Assembly (NCBI GenBank): GCA_032718475.1
Contig: JAUCBJ010002718.1
Coordinates: 1 to 42,194 of the forward strand
Direction: 5' to 3'
Length of the DNA stretch: 42,194 nucleotides
Source: Nemertoderma westbladi
Lineage: Eukaryota; Xenacoelomorpha; Nemertodermatida; Nemertodermatidae
Shown here: piece by piece, positions 32,861 through 42,194 of the stretch
Layout of the letters: every line of letters starts with the position of its first letter
Numbering within the stretch: position 1 is the first letter of the stretch
Translations under genes and position numbers: made by a program
The notes under the pieces: model-generated
Databases searched by the model: none
Seen by the model: only the letters and a program-made list of their open reading frames with translations
What the model was told of the DNA's origin: nothing

Positions 32861-33563
32861 CCAAACTGACATACGATTCTACATAGGATACAAGGTTAAA
32901 ATTAAAGGGCTTAATTAAATCCGCCATTTCAACCGTTTCCTCATGATTTTACGAAAAATCCCGCCACTTTATTTAGCCCAAAAATTTTCGCACGCCAATC
33001 TACTTGTTACAATATAACATTTCCAATGGACGTTGGGTTGGAGTAGGAGGACTTCACCATCTTTATTTTTTTCCCAACTTCTTACTAAGTTAATAAAGGT
33101 TCCCTGGGGTTTTATGAACAATAAAAAAACGCATGTGTTATAAACCCGTTAAGAAATATTATTACATACAAGATACAATATGTAAAAGTTAGTTCGAAAG
33201 TGCAAACAACGATAATGAACAGGGTTGCGTTTAAATGTTTAAAACATACGAAGTAAATACTACTAGTAAAGTTACTAAAAGAGTTAAATACCAACACACA
33301 CGCCCTAAAGCATCTCAACCCACCCAACATTGAGTGACCTTTTGTACAAGTGGAGGTGTTTTCGAGAAGATTATTTCTTAGTCAAACCCAGTAGGAATAT
33401 CATGTAGATTACTTTGCAATATTAATTAACTTTCCGAATCTACAATTTATACTACATACATACTGAACTGACCCAAGACAATGATGATATCGTTATTTAC
33501 TTAGAAATGTTTTTTTGTTAACTTTACAACCGAGTTTGTACCTTTGGATAGAAAGAGCACAGC
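32861..33563. other. Intergenic, 3' flank of PSMD11
   Basis: AT-rich; nothing recognisable apart from short unsupported ORFs. Confidence 0.45.
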
Positions 33564-33569
33564 TTTATT
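33564..33569 (-). promoter_or_regulatory. Candidate poly(A) signal of PSMD11
   Basis: AATAAA on the minus strand, 65 bp past the PSMD11 stop, so the 3' UTR would be under about 100 nt. Confidence 0.5.
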
Positions 33570-33633
33570 TTACTAAGTCCCTTAACAAAACAACTTATAA
33601 TATCTCCAAATTTAATTTACCAAATAAGATTTA

Positions 33634-34941
33634 CTACAACTTCTTGGCTTGGTTAAATAACTCGTCTACCACTTTTCCCAAATTACCTATGGTATGTACC
33701 CCGAAGTCGTATGTCTTATCTGTTAGATCATCCTCGAATATAATGACGATCCCCTGGCCTTGGTCGAGAATCCCGTTGAGCTTTTTATCGAGAATCATCT
33801 GCGAGAGTTTCCCTTCTACAACGTCTTGCTCCAGTTGAATGAGCTTCGATATGTGGTGTATCTGTACCCGGGAATACGGCTCGATTATTCGACTCAACGC
33901 CTGCTCCAGCATAGTGTCGTGAAGTCTATCAAGGTGTTTCGATATGATCGTGTCCTGACACAGTTCCACCTCGAAGGCCTCGAGAGCTCCCTTGAAATCG
34001 CTGAGAGACCTACGTTGGGAAGCAACCGCGACCGCCTTGAGGGCCTCGATATGCCGGCCGCTGTACTTGGAGGCCAACTTGCCGCTGACTATGCCTTGTA
34101 CATCGTCCGGTTGGTTCAACATTATTTTACACAGGAGCATGTACTTGAGAGGGAGAAGGGCCTTGGAGTCGGTGGCTGAGTCGTAACCCTCGAACGCTTC
34201 AAAAAAGTAGGAGAAGGCCGTTTTGAAGTCGTTGTCGTCGATGGCATGAAGTATCCCGGACTGCATGTCTAGGGAGGCCTGTAGTTGTGGGGGGCAGTAG
34301 ATCGAGTTCGCAGTGGTTCGAGCGGACGTTAGCGAAGCTCGAGATTTCTGTAGATTTCCGAGAGCTTCGTAGATTCGGCTCTCCAGTAGTTGGACCTCGA
34401 CAAGAAGGCCTTTGTCGTCGACCACCTTGATCTCTTTGAGTAACGTCTTGGCGAGCGGGAGCGCGTCGTCGTACAGCTCAGCGTTGAAGTACTGCGATAT
34501 TAGACGCGCCTCTAGACTTTGCCTCAAGAACTGGCGACGCTCCTCCTTTGCCCAACCGATGCATTGCTTACACACCTCTACGGCTTTGTGATGATGTTCT
34601 GCGTTTTTCGCCATGTTTAGGTACAGATCCACTAATATTTTAACGATTTTTCCAGCTTTCGCTTTGCTAACGCGGTTCAGGAAAGCCTTCGTGTTCGAGC
34701 CGATTATTAAATCCTCTAGTTTTTGCGCCCCGTCCAGCGGTTCTACTTCTAGGGAGTATTGCTTCCCTAACCCGATTATACATTGCTCCTGAATTCCAAC
34801 CAAAACCTCGCTATCGATAGTAGTTGGGCAGCTGTTGAGGATTTCGGAGAATGTCTCTTTTTTTTCCGAAGGATTATCAGAAGTTTCTGCTTGATGAAAT
34901 TTTTCCGTTATTCCCCACTCTATAACATCAGAAGTCGCCAT
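33634..34941 (-). CDS. PSMD11: 26S proteasome non-ATPase regulatory subunit 11 (PSMD11/Rpn6)
   Basis: A 435-residue lid subunit of the 19S regulatory particle that braces lid to base and core in the 26S proteasome (cytosol and nucleus). Diagnostic blocks: FLRQSLEARLISQYF, DDKGLLVEVQLLESRIYEAL, SLTSARTTANSIYCPPQLQA, SLDMQSGILHA, YSYFFEAFEGYDS-like (here FSYFFEAFEGYDS), LKYMLLCKIMLNQPDDV, then the C-terminal PCI domain with SRVQIHHISKLI, KLSQMILDKKLNGILDQGQG and final VVDELFNQAKKL. Helical repeats fill the N-terminal half. Human PSMD11 has 422 residues. The start chosen is the ATG at 34941 (MATSD); the frame is open two codons further to a TTG, which is not a normal eukaryotic start. Residues 1-70 are much more diverged than the rest. 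The ORF is uninterrupted although most animal PSMD11 genes have many introns. Confidence 0.95.
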   Translation of the reverse strand: MATSDVIEWGITEKFHQAETSDNPSEKKETFSEILNSCPTTIDSEVLVGIQEQCIIGLGKQYSLEVEPLDGAQKLEDLIIGSNTKAFLNRVSKAKAGKIVKILVDLYLNMAKNAEHHHKAVEVCKQCIGWAKEERRQFLRQSLEARLISQYFNAELYDDALPLAKTLLKEIKVVDDKGLLVEVQLLESRIYEALGNLQKSRASLTSARTTANSIYCPPQLQASLDMQSGILHAIDDNDFKTAFSYFFEAFEGYDSATDSKALLPLKYMLLCKIMLNQPDDVQGIVSGKLASKYSGRHIEALKAVAVASQRRSLSDFKGALEAFEVELCQDTIISKHLDRLHDTMLEQALSRIIEPYSRVQIHHISKLIQLEQDVVEGKLSQMILDKKLNGILDQGQGIVIIFEDDLTDKTYDFGVHTIGNLGKVVDELFNQAKKL

Positions 34942-34964
34942 TATCAATACTTAATAGTTTAAGC

Positions 34965-35900
34965 AACCACTACCACTGTACCATTACAGCATTACCGCTA
35001 TGTTTGGGTGCTAGCGTTTTAGGACTACCTCTGGCTGTCTGGCTCTGACTGTCTGAGGCCTACCTACCCACTACCAGTGACCAGCCTACCGCTACAACCG
35101 TCTACAACAGTACAGTACAAAACAAACAACGCAAACCAGGAGACCAACAAATCGAAGAATTTAGACAAAATGGGTACGCCTATGTCAGTTGGCCTATGTC
35201 TGTATGTGATAGAGCCCCAACTTGCAACACAGAAAGTCTGATACCGGCTGACCGGTATAGGATCACTGTATCAGTACCGGTATATAGAAGAATGAAAATA
35301 CGCTATCTCCGGGATATAGACTACAGATATACTGATATAGGAGGCCCTATTGTCTCCCCCCAGTGCTGCAGTGGGCCAGTGCCAGTTGCTGAGTTGACAG
35401 TACTGCAGTAGTACTGCAGAACTGGTACCAGGGTACGGTCTGACGGTACCACTGTACCGGTATATCGGTCTGTCGGTACGGTAGAGTACCGGTACAGTCA
35501 GACAGTAACAGAGTAAACAGTGTAACTGGTGTACAGGAACAAGAGTACCGGCTGACCGGTACCCACAGCCACAGACCCAGGTGCCAGGCTGCCAGGTACC
35601 GGTAGTTGAGTAGGCTAGGCGCCTCGCGCCTATATGCTAATGAATAACAAACTGCAGGTCTGACATTCAGACATTAGGCCTATGATATAATTGTACTGTC
35701 AGACTATCTGACTGTTGTAGGCCTACCGGCAGACCGGTATAGGCCTAACTCAGTACCTGTCCGGTAGTGCGGTAGTCTTCTTAAGTGCTGAACACTGAAT
35801 TGCAACTCTGACACTGACAGATCATTGTAGTACTGTAGTACGTAGTAGGCCTACTGTCTGACTGTAGTAGTGCTGTAGTGTGACTGTGCAATATTATTAT
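34965..35900. promoter_or_regulatory. Large GTAC/CCGGTA/TAGGCCTA-rich island upstream of PSMD11
   Basis: Starts within 30 bp of the PSMD11 start and runs about 0.9 kb. It is packed with ACCGGTA, GGTACC, CTGCAGTA and GTAGTACTG words and four TAGGCCTA palindromes near 35671-35850. It is the longest of the islands. The 71-codon ORF at 35196 inside it has no recognisable features. Confidence 0.4.
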
Positions 35901-36159
35901 ACCTGTGTCTAAATGGCTCAGAAAATTATACAACATAGTTCATTTTGGCCCGTTTGCTGAGGCTCTAAAATTCTGTTGGAAGTTAAGCCTGCTCGCATTA
36001 GCCAATCATAGTCGAAGTCGAGTATTTTCTTGTTCCAGCTACAAACTGCAAAGCCTTATTCCCCCAGTAGTATAAACAACATACAGCCTTAGCATGGCTC
36101 TGTGGGTTTGAGTGTCTGGATATTATAAAACTGTTTTAAATGTTTGCTTGAAATGAAAG
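35901..36159. other. Intergenic, nothing recognised
   Basis: No gene or repeat seen. Confidence 0.4.
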
Positions 36160-36370
36160 GTCTAATCTAATTTATTGAAAGGGGTAGGTAATCTTTTCTA
36201 TGAGAGAATGGGATAATCTAATTTATTGAAAGGGGTAATCTTTTTTATGAGAGAATGGGATAATCTAATTTATTGAAAGGGGTAATCTTTTTTATGAGAG
36301 AATGGGATAAATCTAATTTATTGAAAGGGGTAATCTTTTTTATGAGAGAATGGGATAATCTAATTTATTT
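36160..36370 (+). repeat. 47-48-bp tandem repeat, about four copies
   Basis: CTAATTTATT starts at 36167, 36218, 36265, 36313 and 36360. The first interval is 51 bp because of an extra GTAG; the others are 47-48 bp. Confidence 0.95.
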
Positions 36371-37978
<1,608 letters not shown>

Positions 37979-40900
37979 TTGTGTGATGTATGCATGCTGT
38001 TAGTTTGTTGTATAATACATGCATGCATGCTGTTAGTTTGTTGTGTAATACATGCATGCATGCTGTTAGTTTGTTGTATAATACATGCATGCATGCTGTT
38101 AGTTTGTTGTATAATACATGCATGCATGCTGTTAGTTTGTTGTATAATACATGCATGCATGCTGTTAGTTTGTTGTATAATACATGCATGCATGCTGTTA
38201 GTTTGTTGTATAATACATGCATGCATGCTGTTAGTTTGTTGTATAATACATGCATGCATGCTGTTAGTTTGTTGTGTAATACATGCATGCATGCTGTTAG
38301 TTTGTTGTATAATACATGCATGCATGCTGTTAGTTTGTTGTATAATACATGCATGCATGCTGTTAGTTTGTTGTATAATACATGCATGCATACTGTTAAT
38401 TGGATGTGTAATGCATGCATGCATGCTGTTAGTTTGTTGTATAATACATGCATGCATGCTGTTAGTTTGTTGTGTAATACATGCATGCATGCTGTTAGTT
38501 TGTTGTATAATACATGCATGCATGCTGTTAGTTTGTTGTATAATACATGCATGCATGCTGTTAGTTTGTTGTATAATACATGCATGCATACTGTTAATTG
38601 GATGTGTAATGCATGCATGCATGCTGTTAGTTTGTTGTATAATACATGCATGCATGCTGTTAGTTTGTTGTGTAATACATGCATGCATGCTGTTAGTTTG
38701 TTGTATAATACATGCATGCATGCTGTTAGTTTGTTGTATAATACATGCATGCATGCTGTTAGTTTGTTGTGTAATACATGCATGCATGCTGTTAGTTTGT
38801 TGTGTAATGCATGCATGCATGCTGTTCGTTTGTTGTATAATACATGCATGCATGCTGTTAGTTTGTTGTGTAATACTTTCATGCATGCTGTTAGTTTGTT
38901 GTATAATACATGCATGCATGCTGTTAGTTTGTTGTATAATACATGCATGCATGCTGTTAGTTTGTTGTGTAATACTTTCATGCATGCTGTTAGTTTGTTG
39001 TATAATACATGCATGCATGCTGTTAGTTTGTTGTATAATACATGCATGCATGCTGTTAGTTTGTTGTGTAATACATGCATGCATGCTGTTAGTTTGTTGT
39101 GTAATGCATGCATGCATGCTGTTAGTTTGTTGTATAATACATGCATGCATGTTGTTAGTTTGTTGTATAATACATGCATGCATGCTGTTAGTTTGTTGTA
39201 TAATACATGCATGCATGCTGTTAGTTTGTTGTATAATACTTGCATGCATGCTGTTAGTTTGTTGTATAATACATGCATGCATGCAGTTAGTTTGTTGTAT
39301 AATACATGCATGCATGCTGTTAGTTTGTTGTATAATACATGCATGCATGCTGTTAGTTTGTTGTATAATGCATGCATGCATGCTGTTAGATTGTTGTATA
39401 ATACATACATGCATGCTGTTAGTTTGTTGTATAATACATGCATGCATGCTGTTAGTTTGTTGTATAATACATGCATGCATGCTGTTAGTTTGTTGTGTAA
39501 TACATGCATGCATGCTGTTAGTTTGTTGTGTAATGCATGCATGCATGCTGTTCGTTTGTTGTATAATACATGCATGCATGCTGTTAGTTTGTTGTGTAAT
39601 ACTTTCATGCATGCTGTTCGTTTGTTGTATAATACATGCATCGCATGCATGCTGTTAGTTTGTTGTATAATACATGCATCCATGCTGTTAGTTTGTTGTG
39701 TAATACTTGCATGCATGCTGTTAGTTTGTTGTGTAATACATGCATGCATGCTGTTAGTTTGTTGTGTAATGCATGCATGCATGCTGTTCGTTTGTTGTAT
39801 AATACATGCATCGCATGCATGCTGTTAGTTTGTTGTATAATACATGCATGCATGCTGTTAGTTTGTTGTATAATACATGCATGCATGCTGTTAGTTTGTT
39901 GTATAATACATGCATGCATGCTGTTAGTTTGTTGTGTAATACATGCATGCATGCTGTTAGTTTGTTGTGTAATACATGCATGCATGCTGTTACGTTTGTT
40001 GTATAATACATGCATAGCATGCTGTTAGTTTGTTGTATAATACTCATGCATGCTGTTAGTTTGTTGTATAATACATGCATGCATGCTGTTAGTTTGTTGT
40101 ATAATACATGCATGCATGCTGTTAGTTTGTTGTGTAATACTTGCATGCATGCTGTTAGTTTGTTGTATAATACATGCATGCATGCTGTTAGTTTGTTGTA
40201 TAATACATGCATCCATGCTGTTAGTTTGTTGTGTAATACATGCATGCATGCTGTTAGTTTGTTGTGTAATACATGCATGCATGCTGTTAGTTTGTTGTAT
40301 AATACATGCATGCATGCTGTTAGTTTGTTGTATAATACATGCATGCATGCTGTTAGTTTGTTGTATAATACATGCATGCATGCTGTTAGTTTGTTGTATA
40401 ATACATGCATGCATGCTGTTAGTTTGTTGTATAATACATGCATGCATGCTGTTAGTTTGTTGTATAATACATGCATGCATGCTGTTAGTTTGTTGTATAA
40501 TACATGCATGCATGCTGTTAGTTTGTTGTATAATACATGCATGCATGCTGTTAGTTTGTTGTATAATAGCATGCATCAGCATGCATGCTATTAGTTTGTT
40601 GTATAATACATGCATGCATGCTGTTAGTTTGTTGTATAATACATGCATGCATGCTGTTAGTTTGTTGTGTAATGCATGCATGCATGCTGTTCGTTTGTTG
40701 TATAATACATGCATCGCATGCATGCTTTAGTTTGTTGTATAATACATGCATGCATGCTGTTAGTTTGTTGTATAATACATGCATGCATGCTGTTAGTTTG
40801 TTGTGTAATACATGCATGCATGCTGTTAGTTTGTTGTGTAATACATGCATGCATGCTGTTAGTTTGTTGTATAATACATGCATGCATGCTTGTTAGTTTG

Positions 40901-41880
40901 TTGTATAATACATGCATGCATGCTGTTAGTTTGTTGTATAATACATGCATGCATGCTGTTAGTTTGTTGTATAATACATGCATGCATGCTGTTAGTTTGT
41001 TGTATAATACATGCATGCATGCTGTTAGTTTGTTGTGTAATACATGCATGCATGCTGTTAGTTTGTTGTATAATACATGCATGCATGCTGTTAGTTTGTT
41101 GTATAATACATGCATACATGCTGTTAGTTTGTTGTATAATACATGCATGCATGCTGTTAGTTTGTTGTATAATACATGCATGCATGCTGTTAGTTTGTTG
41201 TATAATACATGCATGCATGCTGTTCGTTTGTTGTATAATACATGCATCACATGCATGCTGTTAGTTTGTTGTATAATACATGCATGCATGCTGTTAGTTT
41301 GTTGTATAATACATGCATGCATGCTGTTCGTTGTTGGTATAATACATGCATCACATGCATGCTATTAGTTTGTTGTATAATACATGCATGCATGCTGTTA
41401 GTTTGTTGTGTAATACATGCATGCATGCTGTTAGTTTGTTGTATAATACATGCATGCATGCTGTTCGTTTGTTGTATAATGCATGCATCACATGCATGCT
41501 ATTAGTTTGTTGTATATACATGCAGCATGCTGTTAGTTTGTTGTATAATACATGCATGCATGCTGTTAGTTTGTTGTATAATACATGCATGCATGCTGTT
41601 CGTTTGTTGTATAATACATGCATCACATGCATGCTGTTAGTTTGTTGTATAATACATGCATGCATGCTGTTAGTTTGTTGTGTAATACATGCATGCATGC
41701 TGTTAGTTTGTTGTGTAATACATGCATGCATGCTGTTAGTTTGTTGTATAATACATGCATGCATGCTGTTAGTTTGTTGTGTAATACATGCATGCATGCT
41801 GTTAGTTTGTTGTGTAATACATGCATGCATACTGTTAGTTTGTTGTATAATACATGCATCACATGCATGCTATTAGTTTG
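37979..41880. repeat. 33-bp minisatellite, about 118 copies, each with an ATGCATGCATG palindrome
   Basis: Unit in parts: CATGCATGCATGCTGTTAGT followed by TTGTTGTATAATA. Common variant TGTAATAC for TATAATAC. Rare variants recur as sets: TACTGTTAATTGGATGTG at about 38391 and 38589 (198 bp, six units), ACTTTCATGC at 38875, 38973 and 39601, CATCGCATG at 39628, 39809 and 40713, and CATCACATG five times after 41246. Because 33 is divisible by three, two frames on each strand stay open for hundreds of codons (for example MHACIIQQTNS or LLYNTCMHAVS repeated). Indels after about 39,620 break the frames without any sign of selection, so I do not call genes. The array ends directly against the repeat at 41879. 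Confidence 0.97.
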
Positions 41881-42194
41881 TGGGGCGAGCCACGAAGTTG
41901 GCGGAGCCTTAGCGAATTGACACTGTTAGGGGGGTGGGTCAATTTATGCAAATAGTTGTCGTCGTCGTCGTCGTCGTTGTCGTCGTCGTCGTCGTCGTTG
42001 TCGTCGTCGTTACGATTTTGACATGCTAATAACTTTGTCGGATTTAAAGCTGCCAAGTTGAAAATTTGTAGGTATCAATATGAGCAAAAGTTGAGATTTT
42101 TGAGAGACTTTCAGACACCATCAGTGCAATGGTCTCCCGCTAGAGGGCCACATGTCTAAACATTAAATGCCCTCCCATTTCTTTGCTTTTAATC
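41879..42194 (-). repeat. Inverted, nearly identical copy of the repeat at 5024-5316
   Basis: The reverse complement matches 5024-5316 almost base for base, apart from a longer ACG/ACA microsatellite (41957-42011) and a few substitutions. It continues past the window edge. It carries the CCGCTAGAGGGCC core at 42137-42149. Its terminus, CCCCACAAACTA on the minus strand, abuts the 33-bp array. Confidence 0.93.

Noticed and set aside
31882-32872. PPNPNNAHPPNPNSAQ-type proline/asparagine repeat proteins on the minus strand
   Set aside because: Antisense reading of the 24-bp GGGTTAGG arrays, interrupted by G/C homopolymers.
33760-34186. Plus-strand ORFs of 139 and 64 codons
   Set aside because: Antisense shadows of PSMD11.
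34942-34947. Upstream start of PSMD11 two codons before the ATG
   Set aside because: The codon is TTG, not a usual eukaryotic start; ATG at 34941 gives the expected MA... N-terminus.
37979-41880. CRISPR array
   Set aside because: Direct 33-bp repeats are back to back with no unique spacers, in a eukaryotic context without cas genes. The same holds for the 32-bp array at 10.6-12.3 kb.

Overview
This is nuclear DNA from an animal. The window is AT-rich and mostly non-coding. It holds three widely spaced genes for conserved eukaryotic proteins: a mitochondrial ribosomal protein, a sphingomyelin synthase and a 26S proteasome lid subunit. It also holds non-LTR retrotransposon scraps, several inverted-repeat DNA elements and four large minisatellites. 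There are no operons, Shine-Dalgarno sites or bacterial features. The very frequent palindrome TAGGCCTA and the repeat style suggest a marine invertebrate, perhaps a deuterostome such as an echinoderm. That placement is a weak inference from memory, not something the sequence proves.

Layout. 62-3991: tandem array of 41/46-bp units with a higher-order period of about 1.19 kb. 4033-5316: dispersed repeats, including a 315-bp tandem unit and an ACG-type microsatellite. 5622-5816: probable retrotransposon scrap. 7006-7761 (-): MRPL47. 7946-8227: MITE-like element. 8.2-10.6 kb: AT-rich DNA with dispersed repeats and hairpins. 10598-12256: 32-bp minisatellite. 12.3-19.2 kb: AT-rich intergenic DNA with repeat fragments. 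19273-20439 (-): sphingomyelin synthase. 21308-21605 (-): 3' end of a non-LTR reverse transcriptase ORF. 22.0-28.7 kb: a cluster of inverted-repeat elements. Its centrepiece is a 4.1-kb foldback transposon (22853-26951) with roughly 1.4-kb arms and a perfect 9-bp target duplication. 29.6-32.9 kb: a strong hairpin, a G-rich minisatellite and two TTAGG-like 24-bp arrays. 33634-34941 (-): PSMD11/Rpn6. 36160-36370: 47-bp tandem repeat. 37979-41880: 33-bp palindrome-containing array of about 118 copies. 41879-42194: inverted, nearly identical copy of the repeat seen at 5.0-5.3 kb.

The three genes do different jobs (mitochondrial translation, membrane lipid synthesis, protein degradation) and show no functional link. 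They share three traits: all are on the minus strand, all are uninterrupted single-exon ORFs of full family length, and each has a patch rich in GTAC, CAGT and TAGGCCTA just upstream. Two more such patches, at 21.95-22.85 plus 26.96-27.56 kb (one patch split by the foldback insertion) and the far part of 35.0-35.9 kb, have no gene assigned to them.

The very long ORFs over the arrays come from short-period repeats that happen to lack stop codons. I do not treat them as genes.
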